DNA of 64,000 bases from Kordia sp965283645 (GTDB lineage Bacteria > Bacteroidota > Bacteroidia > Flavobacteriales > Flavobacteriaceae). Both the position numbers and the translations under genes were made by a program. The notes under the pieces were generated by a model. That model made no database searches and had not been told where the DNA came from. It saw only the letters and a list, made by a program, of their open reading frames with translations. Within the stretch, counting starts at the first letter, position 1. Every line of letters begins with the position of its first letter. The stretch is from assembly GCF_965283645.1 (NCBI RefSeq), contig NZ_CBDIPG010000001.1:5022001-5086000 (forward strand). Direction: 5' to 3'. This document shows, one piece after another, positions 9,513 to 17,968 of this stretch.

Positions 9513-10170
9513 TTGTTTAATTATTGATGATGAAGAATTAGCAAGATTATTGCTAACGTCGTATGTAGATAAACTAGATTTCCTAGCATTGAAAGGTTCG
9601 TTTGAAAATCCGCTTGACGCGATTTCTACATTGAAAGAAACCACTATTGATGTCGTTTTTTTAGACATTCAAATGCCGCAACTTAAAGGAACCGATTTTG
9701 CAAAGTTGATTCCTGCAACTACAAAAATTATTTTTACAACAGCGTATTCTGAATATGCATTGGAAGGTTTTGAACTTAGCGCGTTAGATTATTTATTAAA
9801 ACCAATTTCGTTTGAACGTTTTCTAAAAGCCGTTCATAAAGTACAAGATTCAAGCGTTTCGGAAGCTCCAAAAACAATTACGGTAAAATCAGGATATGAC
9901 TTGCATAAATTGCAATTGGAAACGATTACACATATTGAAAGCGCAAGTGAATATGTCGTTTTTTATACAGATGCAAAAAAAATAATGAGCCATCAATCGT
10001 TGAAATCTTTAGAGAAAACACTAAATGCAACACAATTTATGCGCGTGCATCGTTCATATATCATCAACAAAAATAAAATTACGGGACTCAAAGATAAATA
10101 TCTATTATTGGATACGATTAAAATTCCTGTGAGTGAAAGCTATTACGAAGCGGTAAAAAAGTTGTTTTAA
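9505..10170 (+). CDS. LytTR-family response regulator
   Basis: The 221-residue protein has a receiver domain with the phosphorylation site in VVFLDIQMP (Asp near 54), TAYSEYALEGF, and the conserved Lys in YLLKPISFERF. A LytTR DNA-binding domain follows from about residue 120 (IESASEYVVFYT, MRVHRSYIINKNKI). It is the cytoplasmic partner of the kinase encoded just before it. Regulators of this family bind direct repeats like those found upstream of the operon. Confidence 0.93.
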   Translation: MLSCLIIDDEELARLLLTSYVDKLDFLALKGSFENPLDAISTLKETTIDVVFLDIQMPQLKGTDFAKLIPATTKIIFTTAYSEYALEGFELSALDYLLKPISFERFLKAVHKVQDSSVSEAPKTITVKSGYDLHKLQLETITHIESASEYVVFYTDAKKIMSHQSLKSLEKTLNATQFMRVHRSYIINKNKITGLKDKYLLLDTIKIPVSESYYEAVKKLF

Positions 10171-10188
10171 TATATAAAACGATAAAAT

Positions 10189-11268
10189 TTAAGGAATTAA
10201 GGTGTGTTTTTTATCATAATTCACCAAAAGCGAAACCACATAACTATAACTCAAAATTCCTCCAGATTGATTATTTGCTTTCAAAAACTGATCAAATGTA
10301 AACTTAAACATAGGTTTTAGTGGATTTCTATGTGAAGTCCAAAAAGCCCGAACTTCGTCGTAATTCTTCTGAATTCCAGGGTGTAACGTTGCTTTTAAGC
10401 GTTCATATTCTTCAGGATTTCTATTGTAAACTTCTCGTAACGAATGCCACACCATAAAATTATACGCGCCATACTGAAAGTAAATATCGTCATTATGTAA
10501 AGCCGCCATGCAACCAATAAAATTTGCTTCGTTTTCAGCAGAAAAACCTATCTGATGCGCTTCTTCATGACTTGCCGTTACAGGAAATTTATACACAGGA
10601 ATTTTACTATTAATCTGTGCTTCGTTTGTAAACGGATTCAAATAACCACTAAAGCCCATAGTTGTCAAAAAACTACTATAAATAGACTTTTTTAAACTGC
10701 GATGAGCAAATGTAAATTGCGGTTGCGTTACACTAAAATTATCATAACCATTCAATGTCTTGGTGAAAATTTCACTCGTTTTATACGGAATTTCAACTTT
10801 TACCGTATCATTTTGCGTAATTTGATATTGAATTTGATTTGCTTTTGTGATGGCTCTTTCGGTAAAATTCACAAGTTCTTCTGTGGTATATTTTCGATCT
10901 AAATCAAGTGATTTGTAAAGCGGCAATCGGTAATAATTCATTCCCCAAAGTAAGTGGAATGTAAAATATGTTAATGTAATTACAATATACGTATCAAGCA
11001 AAATACGCTTATACTCAGTTCGAATCAAACGGAAGTTTTTATATACATAGCGAATGATTAAAATTCCTGCAATTGTATAAAAAATATCGCCTATCGAAAA
11101 CGGAATCCAACCAAAAACAACTCTAAAAACCTTTGAAATAATAGGGTAAAAACCATTACTGTAATATGTTTCTACAAACGCAGGGTACTTTGCAAGTATC
11201 TTAATAGCAATGAATTGAATTGGAAAAGATAGTGCAATCAGTAGTTTTGTTCTCTTGGTCATAAGCAA
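10189..11268 (-). CDS. DUF3810 family membrane protein (zinc-protease-like)
   Basis: The 359-residue protein has three hydrophobic segments in the first 115 residues and then a soluble part with SHEEAHQIGF near residue 233 and ENEANFIG about ten residues on. This is a zincin-like HExxH-type pattern (here HEEAH) with a downstream Glu, characteristic of DUF3810 proteins of Bacteroidota. Peptidase activity is inferred from the motif. A second ATG two codons on (11262) is an equally good start. The gene converges on the LytTR regulator gene with 18 bases between. Confidence 0.85.
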   Translation of the reverse strand: MLMTKRTKLLIALSFPIQFIAIKILAKYPAFVETYYSNGFYPIISKVFRVVFGWIPFSIGDIFYTIAGILIIRYVYKNFRLIRTEYKRILLDTYIVITLTYFTFHLLWGMNYYRLPLYKSLDLDRKYTTEELVNFTERAITKANQIQYQITQNDTVKVEIPYKTSEIFTKTLNGYDNFSVTQPQFTFAHRSLKKSIYSSFLTTMGFSGYLNPFTNEAQINSKIPVYKFPVTASHEEAHQIGFSAENEANFIGCMAALHNDDIYFQYGAYNFMVWHSLREVYNRNPEEYERLKATLHPGIQKNYDEVRAFWTSHRNPLKPMFKFTFDQFLKANNQSGGILSYSYVVSLLVNYDKKHTLIP

Positions 11269-11417
11269 TACATTTGAACATTATTTGGGAAAATGATACA
11301 TAGCTAATGTAAAAAAACTAAATCATTATTTCTAAAATGATACACTATTTTTCAAGCTGTATAAATTATCCTACAATCTATTTCGTTAAAAAAAGAGCTA
11401 TATTAAGAGCAAACATT

Positions 11418-11425
11418 TACCTTTG
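11418..11425 (+). promoter_or_regulatory. -7 element of the pepD promoter
   Basis: TACCTTTG matches the Bacteroidota TAnnTTTG consensus and lies 34 bases before the ATG at 11460. It also shows that upstream in-frame codons (from 11337) are not translated. Confidence 0.6.
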
Positions 11426-11459
11426 TAAAACAATTAATTCAATCCATAAACAAAATAGA

Positions 11460-12923
11460 ATGAGTCAAGAAGTAAGAACTTTAGCCCCTAACGGGCTTTG
11501 GAATAAATTCGCAGATTTAAATGCAGTGCCAAGACCTTCAAAAAAAGAAGAACGTGTCATTGCTTTTATGAAGAAATTTGGAGAAGATTTAGGTTTGGAA
11601 ACCGTCATTGATGAAGTTGGAAATGTAATCGTAAAGAAACCTGCTACTACAGGAATGGAAGATAGAAAAGCCATTGTAATGCAATCGCATTTAGATATGG
11701 TACATCAAAAAAATGCAGATACAGATTTTGATTTTGACGCACAAGGAATTGAAATGATTATTGATGGCGATTGGGTAAAAGCTAAAGGAACGACACTTGG
11801 TGCAGATAATGGACTTGGAGTGGCTACAATTATGGCAGTTTTAGAAAGTTCAACAATTGCACATCCAGCATTGGAAGCTTTATTTACGATAGATGAAGAA
11901 ACTGGTATGACAGGTGCAATGGGTTTAAAAGGTGGTTTGCTTGAAGGTGAAATACTTTTAAATTTAGATACGGAAGAAGATGACGAAATCGGAATTGGTT
12001 GTGCAGGAGGAATTGACGTTACTGCAAGACGTTCATACGTTGAAGAACCAACGCCAGAAGGAGTTGTTGGCTATAAAATTACCGTAAACGGATTGCAAGG
12101 TGGACATAGTGGAATGGACATTCATAAAGGATTTGGAAATGCAAATGTGTTGATGAATCGTTTGTTGTTTGATGGATTTGAAAATTACGGATTACGCATT
12201 GCAACAATAGATGGCGGAAGCTTGCGAAATGCAATTCCACGAGAAAGTGTTGCAACAATTGTAATAGACAAAGTACATCAAGATGCGTTTGAATTTGAAA
12301 TGAAAACGGAAATTGACACAATTAAAAAAGAATTTGCAACTATTGAAGCAGATTTAGAAATTGAATTTATCATTGTTGAAACACCAAATAATGTAGTAGA
12401 ATTAGGTGTGCAAGAAGGAATTACACGTTCACTATATGCCGCGCACAACGGTGTGTTTCGTATGAGTCCAGATATTGAAGACCTAGTAGAAACGTCAAAT
12501 AATATTGCACGTGTGATTATAAAAGATGGTGAAATTAAAATTGGATGTTTAACTCGTTCTTCTGTAGAAAGTGGGAAAATGGACTTGGCAACAAAATTGA
12601 GAGCTTCTTTTGAATTATCAGGTTGTGAAGTAGAATTTTCAGGTTCGTATCCAGGTTGGGCACCAAACATGAATGCTTCTATATTACCTGTAATGGTTGA
12701 TTTATACAAAAAGTTAAACAATAATGAAGAGCCAAATGTAGCGGCTTGTCACGCAGGGTTAGAATGTGGAATTTTAGGAACAAATTATCCAGAAATGGAA
12801 ATGATTAGTTTTGGGCCAACCATTCGCGGAGCACATTCACCAGACGAAAGAGCTAGTATTTCGTCTACTCAAAAATACTGGAAATACGTATTAGAAATCT
12901 TAAAGAACATTCCAAAGAAATAA
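11460..12923 (+). CDS. pepD: Aminoacyl-histidine dipeptidase (PepD, M20 family)
   Basis: The 487-residue enzyme is a cytosolic M20 metallopeptidase that hydrolyses Xaa-His and related dipeptides. Visible elements in order are MQSHLDMVHQKN (first metal His/Asp), GTTLGADNGLGVA (bridging Asp), DEETGMTGAMGL (catalytic Glu pair), LLNLDTEEDDEIGIGCAGG, the lid-domain GGHSGMDIHKGFGNAN, and HAGLECGIL near the C-terminus. Length and motif set match PepD of the carnosinase-like branch. The start at 11460 fits the promoter and the typical MSQEVRTLAP beginning. It forms a single-gene unit. Confidence 0.95.
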   Translation: MSQEVRTLAPNGLWNKFADLNAVPRPSKKEERVIAFMKKFGEDLGLETVIDEVGNVIVKKPATTGMEDRKAIVMQSHLDMVHQKNADTDFDFDAQGIEMIIDGDWVKAKGTTLGADNGLGVATIMAVLESSTIAHPALEALFTIDEETGMTGAMGLKGGLLEGEILLNLDTEEDDEIGIGCAGGIDVTARRSYVEEPTPEGVVGYKITVNGLQGGHSGMDIHKGFGNANVLMNRLLFDGFENYGLRIATIDGGSLRNAIPRESVATIVIDKVHQDAFEFEMKTEIDTIKKEFATIEADLEIEFIIVETPNNVVELGVQEGITRSLYAAHNGVFRMSPDIEDLVETSNNIARVIIKDGEIKIGCLTRSSVESGKMDLATKLRASFELSGCEVEFSGSYPGWAPNMNASILPVMVDLYKKLNNNEEPNVAACHAGLECGILGTNYPEMEMISFGPTIRGAHSPDERASISSTQKYWKYVLEILKNIPKK

Positions 12924-12938
12924 TTTTACTTAAAATAC

Positions 12939-13075
12939 AAAGAGGTTGTCTAAAAAGACGTCATTGCAAATGAAGTGAAGCAATCTGTAAAATTTAAGTT
13001 ATTAATTTACAGATTACTTTGAAATTTAAAATTTCTCATAATGACAGTACTAATAGCTTTTTAGACAACCTCTTT
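12939..13075. terminator. Long palindromic repeat acting as terminator between pepD and the RiPP precursor
   Basis: The 19-base arms 12939-12957 and 13057-13075 (AGAGGTTGTCT / AGACAACCTCT cores) are perfect complements and are followed on the plus strand by a T run. The interior holds nested pairs (GTCATT/AATGAC and AATCTGTAAA/TTTACAGATT). The inner text CATTGCAAATGAAGTGAAGCAATCT looks like a dispersed flavobacterial palindromic repeat rather than a simple terminator. Confidence 0.65.
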
Positions 13076-13100
13076 TTTAGTTATAAAAATGTAGTTCTAT

Positions 13101-13307
13101 TTAGCAAGCCAATCTTGAAAGTTCACAACATCCTGTTTGATTGGTTAATAGTGTTGTCTGACATGCATTGCCGCAATAGGTTTGTAGCGTAAGACATTGA
13201 TGATGCATACCTATTGTAAAATTATATTTTCCGCCAGATGTATCTAGTTGAGTAACGGAAGAAACTTTTTGTTTGCGTAGGTTCAATGAGATTTTTTGTT
13301 TTTTCAT
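13101..13307 (-). CDS. Lanthipeptide-like precursor peptide 1 (GG leader, Cys6 core)
   Basis: The 68-residue peptide has a basic leader (MKKQKISLNLRKQKVSSV) ending in Gly-Gly at residues 25-26 and a 42-residue core with six Cys (last residue is Cys) and many Thr. This layout matches Bacteroidota class I lanthipeptide / GG-leader natural-product precursors, which are modified by dehydration of Ser/Thr and cyclisation, then cleaved after GG on export. No LanB, LanC, radical SAM or peptidase-transporter gene lies in the window. It shares leader pattern, GG position and Cys count with the second peptide 317 bases upstream. Confidence 0.75.
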   Translation of the reverse strand: MKKQKISLNLRKQKVSSVTQLDTSGGKYNFTIGMHHQCLTLQTYCGNACQTTLLTNQTGCCELSRLAC

Positions 13308-13623
13308 GGTAAGTTTAATTTTCTGGTTAAATTCTTAACCTACAATATACATCAAGTATTTACTATTGAATTACGGGAAAGCCATCAAAAAACGTTTTGT
13401 TATAGTTAATATACGGTCTAAATTTTGACTAATATGCCATCAATCTACTTTGATAATTACAACTCTGCTACTATTAATGAAGCCAATAATCAATCAGTCT
13501 TAAAAATCTCAAAATGGAGAGTTAAATAAAATAGTTTCTGTATTTACACTTGTAAAAAAGCCTCTTTTTGACTAAAAAGAGGCTTTATTTTTTTTCTAAT
13601 ATTAAATGTATAGGTTGTTTTAC
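13308..13623. other. Intergenic spacer between the two RiPP precursor genes
   Basis: About 316 bases. It contains the terminator of the second precursor, the upstream region of the first, and only a roughly 30-codon open frame from an ATG at 13434 that has no supporting feature. I saw no modification-enzyme remnant here. Confidence 0.5.
13555..13597. terminator. Terminator downstream of RiPP precursor 2
   Basis: AAGCCTCTTTTT and AAAAAGAGGCTT pair around a short GACT loop, with A and T runs on both sides so that it can act in both directions. It lies just after the stop of the minus-strand precursor gene at 13624. Confidence 0.75.
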
Positions 13624-13854
13624 TTAACAAACTAATGTAAACGGATGTGTAGTTGTTTGTGTATGTGTACAACAGCTAGATGGCATTGTAGGACATGTAT
13701 CTGTTGGACAAAATACTGTGCGACAATTTGCTTGTATAGTTATAAACTGAATTGTAGTTGTAGTGATTACAATGATTCCACCATTCAATTGTTTTTCATC
13801 TAAAGAAGAAATTCTTTGCTTCTTCAACTTTAATAATGCTTTCTTTTTTTTCAT
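13624..13854 (-). CDS. Lanthipeptide-like precursor peptide 2 (GG leader, Cys6 core)
   Basis: The 76-residue peptide has a leader (MKKKKALLKLKKQRISSLDE) ending in Gly-Gly at residues 25-26 and a 50-residue core with six Cys, including a CC pair and a C-terminal Cys, plus runs of Thr (TTTT, TTT). The leader aligns with that of precursor 1 (KK..L.LKKQ..SS), so the two are paralogues with diverged cores. The family assignment is by pattern; the maturation enzymes must be encoded elsewhere if the peptide is modified. Confidence 0.78.
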   Translation of the reverse strand: MKKKKALLKLKKQRISSLDEKQLNGGIIVITTTTIQFITIQANCRTVFCPTDTCPTMPSSCCTHTQTTTHPFTLVC

Positions 13855-13973
13855 GATCTTAGTTTTTGGTTATGCTGGCTAATATCGTGTTAAGAAGTTA
13901 TTTATAAAAGAGTAGAAAAACGTATCCTATATGGTGTTTTTCCTAAAAATAAGTATGGTTTTACTATAAGACA

Positions 13974-14010
13974 TAAAAAAACGGTCATTTCAAATTAAAG
14001 AAATAACCGT
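13974..14010 (-). terminator. Terminator of the PPIase/gldI/nrnA unit
   Basis: ACGGTcATTTC (13981-13991) pairs with GAAATaACCGT (14000-14010), with one mismatch. The minus strand continues into a T run (plus-strand A run 13975-13980). It lies 28 bases after the PPIase stop codon. Confidence 0.7.
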
Positions 14011-14037
14011 TGTATGATTTTACTATGTTTCGTTGAA

Positions 14038-15240
14038 TTACTTTTCACCAACAACAACTAGTTCAAAAACTAAATCTGTATTTGGTTTAATCCCAGGTCT
14101 TCCTCTTTCTCCATATGCTAAATGCGAAGGAACAAATATGGTAGCTTTATCCCCAACGCTTAATTGTTGAAAACCTTCTTTAAATCCTGCAATCATTTGT
14201 GCGTCAGGACCAATTGCTGTTGTCATTGTAGTATAACGATTAGCCGCTTTTTGTTGCGGATTTACTAAATCTAATGCTTCAGCTGTTTCTAAATTATTTG
14301 TTTGTAATAAATTTCCATCTGTAAAATACACTGCATAATATGCTTCAACTGTAGAATTTACAGTTAGTTTTTCTCCATTTCCTTTTTCAGAAATAAAATA
14401 TTTTAGACCTGAAGGTAGCTCAGTCGCTTTCGCTTTTTGCTCAGTAAACTTAGCTAATGTTTTTGCTGTAATTTCATTTCTCTTTTTCTCAGCTTCTTCT
14501 TTTGCTAGTCTAGCTTCTTTTGTCTTCTCCTCAAAAACTTTTGGTGCATTAAACGAACGTGCTTCTGAACCTTGACGAATAATTTCTACTTTGTTTATTT
14601 TAATAGTATCCACAGGTCGGTTCATGGCTTGTGGTGTTTTAGTTACGGGAGTTTTAGCAATAAGATCTACTGTGACCATTTTTACAGAATCGATAGCTTT
14701 TTGTAATGCCGTCGCATCAGAAATTTTAGCTTTCAATGCTTTTCTGTCTTCTGGCTTGATCACAACTTTTCCAAAAACAGTATAGTTTCCGTTTAATGAA
14801 GGGTATGGTACGTGTGTAATGTAAAATTGACTTCCATTTGTATTTTTACCTGAATTAGCCATTGCTAACGTTCCAGCCTGATTGTGATCTAATGTTTCTA
14901 TAATTTCATCATCAAACTTATAACCAGCATCACCAGTTCCGTTTCCTAATGGATCACCAGTTTGAATCATAAAGTTTTCCATAACTCTATGAAAAATAAT
15001 TCCGTCATAAAAAGGTTTCCCTTTTTTATCATCCGCTAATAATGGATGTGTTCCTTCTGCTAAACTTACAAAGTTAGCCGTAGTAACTGGTGTATTTTTA
15101 TAATCTAACTCTAAAAGTATATTTCCTTTCGTTGTTTCTATTTCTGCATAGAGTCCATCTGCTAAATCTGGGTATTTAGAACTGTTACAAGATGTAAATG
15201 CTACTGCTATGATCGCAATGAAAATTGTGATTTTCTTCAT
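14038..15240 (-). CDS. Lipoprotein peptidyl-prolyl isomerase, cyclophilin-FKBP fusion
   Basis: The protein (400 residues from the ATG at 15240; an in-frame ATG four codons earlier at 15252 is possible) has a lipobox (VAFTSCNSS). A cyclophilin domain covers about residues 30-200 (FYDGIIFHRVMENFMIQTGDP, NSGKNTNGSQFYI). After a charged helical linker comes an FKBP domain (GFKEGFQQLSVGDKATIFVPSHLAYGERG). Both domains catalyse Xaa-Pro isomerisation, here anchored in the cell envelope for folding of exported proteins. It directly follows gldI, another FKBP-type lipoprotein, and is probably co-transcribed. The double fold in one chain is uncommon. Confidence 0.9.
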   Translation of the reverse strand: MKKITIFIAIIAVAFTSCNSSKYPDLADGLYAEIETTKGNILLELDYKNTPVTTANFVSLAEGTHPLLADDKKGKPFYDGIIFHRVMENFMIQTGDPLGNGTGDAGYKFDDEIIETLDHNQAGTLAMANSGKNTNGSQFYITHVPYPSLNGNYTVFGKVVIKPEDRKALKAKISDATALQKAIDSVKMVTVDLIAKTPVTKTPQAMNRPVDTIKINKVEIIRQGSEARSFNAPKVFEEKTKEARLAKEEAEKKRNEITAKTLAKFTEQKAKATELPSGLKYFISEKGNGEKLTVNSTVEAYYAVYFTDGNLLQTNNLETAEALDLVNPQQKAANRYTTMTTAIGPDAQMIAGFKEGFQQLSVGDKATIFVPSHLAYGERGRPGIKPNTDLVFELVVVGEK

Positions 15241-15253
15241 GATAAAATTCATT

Positions 15254-15817
15254 TTAATTTTCTGTTTCTAGGTTTTTGTTATCTTTTTTTATGTTGAGTA
15301 ATGTAATTGTAGATTGAATCGGAATATTAGTTCCTACTTTTTTATTATCACCATGATATCCATACGCTACATGTGATGGGAATAGAAACGTAACAGTTTC
15401 TCCTTTTTTCATCAATTGTAATCCGTACCGTAATCCTGCAATAATCTGTTGCTTATTTACAACATATTCTTGTATGCCTATTTCTTGTTTTGTGTAAATG
15501 GTGTCACCTGCAATTTTGGCGATATTGTACTCATAACGAAGTGTATCTCCTTTTTGTGGTGTATATGTTTCTTCTGGTGAAGATTTTTCATAGAAATACC
15601 AAAATCCATTTTTGGAAGCTATATAGGTGTGTGCTGTATCTTTCTTAATAAAATCTTGAATCATTGCTTCTTCTTGCGCAATTAATGCTTTGTTTCGTTC
15701 AACCGATTCCTTTAAAAACGTTCCTGAACGAACATTTATAGGTTTACGTGCTTCTTGTTGCGCGCAGGAAACTATTGCCAAAAAAATAATACCAAGAAGA
15801 ATGATTTTTTTATACAT
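15254..15817 (-). CDS. gldI: Gliding motility lipoprotein GldI (FKBP-type PPIase)
   Basis: The 187-residue protein has a lipobox (LAIVSCAQQ), the GldI-like N-terminal region (RKPINVRSGTFLKESVERNK, NGFWYFYE) and an FKBP-type C-terminal domain (IIAGLRYGLQLMKKGETVTF, FPSHVAYGYHG). GldI is an envelope lipoprotein required for gliding in Flavobacterium, thought to fold motility or type IX secretion proteins. It sits between an nrnA-like gene (3-base gap) and the cyclophilin-FKBP gene (about 13 bases), forming a compact operon. Confidence 0.88.
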   Translation of the reverse strand: MYKKIILLGIIFLAIVSCAQQEARKPINVRSGTFLKESVERNKALIAQEEAMIQDFIKKDTAHTYIASKNGFWYFYEKSSPEETYTPQKGDTLRYEYNIAKIAGDTIYTKQEIGIQEYVVNKQQIIAGLRYGLQLMKKGETVTFLFPSHVAYGYHGDNKKVGTNIPIQSTITLLNIKKDNKNLETEN

Positions 15818-15820
15818 AGT

Positions 15821-16834
15821 CTAACTTAATTCATTTTTATAACCTGCTAAAATTTTAGTGAAATTTTTAACAGTATCTTCCATAGAATTATCACTTCTTC
15901 CACCTGCGGCATTTGTATGTCCGCCACCATTAAAATGTGTCCGTGCTAATTCATTTACCGAAAAATTACCTTTTGATCGTAATGACATTTTTATATACGG
16001 TTCTTGTAAATTTTCAATAAAAATTGCTGCAAATTTAATGCCTTTTAATGATAATCCATAATTTACAAAACCTTCTGTGTCACCTTTTCGGAAATCATGT
16101 TGTAAAAGTTCTTGTTTTGATAACGTAATATATACCGTATTGTATTCTTCTAAAACTACTAAATTTTTCAAAGCACAACCTAATAATTGTAGCTTACTTA
16201 AGCTATTGGTATCATAAATTGCATTATGAATTTCTGAGTTTTTAGCGCCTTTATCCATCAAACTAGCAATGACACGATGTGTTGTACTTGTAGTTGCAGT
16301 AAAGCGGAAAGAACCTGTATCTGTCATGATTCCTGAATACATACAAGATGCCATTTCTGGTGTAATTGTATCTTCTTCACCAAGAAAACAAATAAAGTTG
16401 TATACCATTTCACAGGTAGAACTCATACTTGTGTCCGAATACGTATATTTTGCATAATCAGCAGGTTGCTGGTGATGATCGATCATAATAAAGGTAGCAT
16501 CACTTGTAGCAACAACACTTGACATTTCTCCAATTCGACTCAAATCATTAAAATCTAACGTAAAGATAACATTCGCTTCTTTTATAAATTTTTCAGCAGC
16601 TTCTTGTTGTGTGTCAAATTTTATAATTTCTGTTTCTCCAGGCATCCATTTTAAAAACTCAGGATAATCATTTGGAGCAACTATAATTGCTTCTTGCCCT
16701 TTGTTTTTCAAGTAATGCCAAAGTGCTAGCGTAGAACCAATAGCATCACTATCTGGATTTTTATGCGGAATGATTACAATATTCTTTGGTGTTTGAAGTA
16801 CGGTTTTTATGGCTTGTATATCAACTTCGTTCAT
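15821..16834 (-). CDS. nrnA: DHH/DHHA1 phosphoesterase, NrnA-like oligoribonuclease/pAp phosphatase
   Basis: The 337-residue cytosolic protein carries the DHH-family metal motifs in order: IPHKNPDSDAIGS, FTLDFND, MIDHHQQP (DHH), and the DHHA1 signature GGGHTNAAGG near the C-terminus. NrnA-type enzymes degrade short oligoribonucleotides and 3'-phosphoadenosine 5'-phosphate. It is the first gene of the nrnA-gldI-PPIase unit and is divergent from ndk. The exact substrate preference cannot be read from the sequence. Confidence 0.9.
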   Translation of the reverse strand: MNEVDIQAIKTVLQTPKNIVIIPHKNPDSDAIGSTLALWHYLKNKGQEAIIVAPNDYPEFLKWMPGETEIIKFDTQQEAAEKFIKEANVIFTLDFNDLSRIGEMSSVVATSDATFIMIDHHQQPADYAKYTYSDTSMSSTCEMVYNFICFLGEEDTITPEMASCMYSGIMTDTGSFRFTATTSTTHRVIASLMDKGAKNSEIHNAIYDTNSLSKLQLLGCALKNLVVLEEYNTVYITLSKQELLQHDFRKGDTEGFVNYGLSLKGIKFAAIFIENLQEPYIKMSLRSKGNFSVNELARTHFNGGGHTNAAGGRSDNSMEDTVKNFTKILAGYKNELS

Positions 16835-16930
16835 GCGTTTGGCTTCTCTTTTGTATATCTAAAAACTATAAAAAATGGAGCAGAAATACGTGCTTCCCTT
16901 TTCATAGGTGGCTAATATACTAAAATAGCC

Positions 16931-16960
16931 TTGTAAATAAATTGTATTTGTGTACTTTTG
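16931..16960 (+). promoter_or_regulatory. ndk promoter
   Basis: TTG (16931-16933) and TACTTTTG (16953-16960) are separated by 19 bases, matching the Bacteroidota -33 TTG / -7 TAnnTTTG promoter. The ndk ATG lies 60 bases after the -7 element. Confidence 0.75.
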
Positions 16961-17020
16961 CACCGAAAATCAACATAGATTTTACAAAATACGAACTTAT
17001 AATTATTTATACATACCATA

Positions 17021-17440
17021 ATGGCTGGAAAAAGAACTTTTACCATGATTAAGCCTGATGCTGTAGAAAACGGACACATCGGAGCTATTTTAGAAAAAAT
17101 TACTGCTTCAGGATTCAAAATCGTTGCGTTGAAGTTAACGCAATTAAGCAAGCGCGATGCAGAAGCATTTTACGCAGTTCACAACGAAAGACCTTTCTTT
17201 GGTGAATTGGTAGAATTTATGACTAGAGGACCAATTGTTGCAGCAATCTTAGAGAAAGACAATGCAGTGAGTGATTTTAGAACGTTAATCGGAGCTACAA
17301 ATCCTGCAGAAGCAGCAGAAGGAACCATCAGAAACTTATATGCAACTTCTATTGGAGAAAATGCAGTTCACGGTTCTGATAGTGATGAAAATGCAGCTAT
17401 TGAAGGTGCTTTTCACTTTTCAGGAAGAGAGATTTTCTAA
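17021..17440 (+). CDS. ndk: Nucleoside-diphosphate kinase
   Basis: The 139-residue enzyme transfers the gamma phosphate between nucleoside di- and triphosphates through a phospho-His. Visible are the N-terminal AGKRTFTMIKPDAVENGHIG, RPFFGELVEFMTRGP, and the active site NAVHGSDS with His near residue 116. Length and motifs are standard. It forms a single-gene unit with its own promoter and terminator. Confidence 0.98.
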   Translation: MAGKRTFTMIKPDAVENGHIGAILEKITASGFKIVALKLTQLSKRDAEAFYAVHNERPFFGELVEFMTRGPIVAAILEKDNAVSDFRTLIGATNPAEAAEGTIRNLYATSIGENAVHGSDSDENAAIEGAFHFSGREIF

Positions 17441-17466
17441 GGAAAATTATACTATAGTTTATAGAA

Positions 17467-17496
17467 GAGCTTCAATCGTTTGATTGAGGCTTTTTT
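17467..17496 (+). terminator. ndk terminator
   Basis: GCTTCAATC (17469) and GATTGAGGC (17482-17490) form a 9-bp stem with a 4-base loop followed by six T, 28 bases after the ndk stop. Confidence 0.85.
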
Positions 17497-17518
17497 GTTT
17501 TTAGAGTATTGGATTGTT

Positions 17519-17537
17519 AGTATCGCTTCGCTCTTAG
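17519..17537 (+). repeat. 19-bp inverted repeat, left copy
   Basis: AGTATCGCTTCGCTCTTAG is the exact reverse complement of 17969-17987. Together they bracket the 68-residue Cys-rich gene, about 430 bases apart. Confidence 0.85.
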
Positions 17538-17579
17538 TACGTCAGTATTTCAGTTTTTACGATAAATTCCACATAATAC

Positions 17580-17786
17580 TTAACTTGTATGACAATTATT
17601 AGAACAATAATAACAACCATTTACGTCATCATAATACTTCTTTGCCTCTTTAACTGCATCTTTGCAATTGTCAAAACTCCCTAAGTATATTCTATTTTCT
17701 TCTTTTGGAAGCCAGCTACATCCAGATTTATGCACTTCATGATCTCCATTAGATTGTGCATTTTTATTAACATAATAGTATGCCAT
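17580..17786 (-). CDS. Small Cys/His-rich protein
   Basis: The 68-residue protein (MAYYYVNKNAQSNGDHEVHK at the start) has a conserved-looking pattern: HEVHxxGCSWLP, RIYLGSFDNCKDAV, and a C-terminal GCYYCSNNCHT. The His and Cys spacing suggests a small metal-binding domain. Similar short proteins are, to my knowledge, widespread and uncharacterised, so I give no function. It is a lone minus-strand gene inside an interval bounded by 19-bp inverted repeats, which hints at acquisition as a cassette. Confidence 0.7.
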   Translation of the reverse strand: MAYYYVNKNAQSNGDHEVHKSGCSWLPKEENRIYLGSFDNCKDAVKEAKKYYDDVNGCYYCSNNCHTS

Positions 17787-17968
17787 ATTTTCAAATATTT
17801 AAATGTTGAAATCAAAATTAATTAAAGAAAATATGATAACATTATGGTATTCCTCATATGTATGAAAATTAAATAGTGAATTAGTTTAGTACTAACTCTC
17901 GATAACTTTATATTAGTTTTAGTATTTTAAATAGATTCTTGCTTTTGAAGGAATGACAGTCAGATAAT

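Noticed and set aside
11337..11459. In-frame N-terminal extension of PepD
   Set aside because: A -7 element lies inside it and the family starts at MSQEVRT, so the ATG at 11460 is preferred.
12079..12721. Antisense frames within pepD
   Set aside because: They mirror a strongly conserved coding sequence and have no features of their own.
13434..13526. About 30-codon frame between the RiPP precursors
   Set aside because: Too short, with no leader pattern or promoter.
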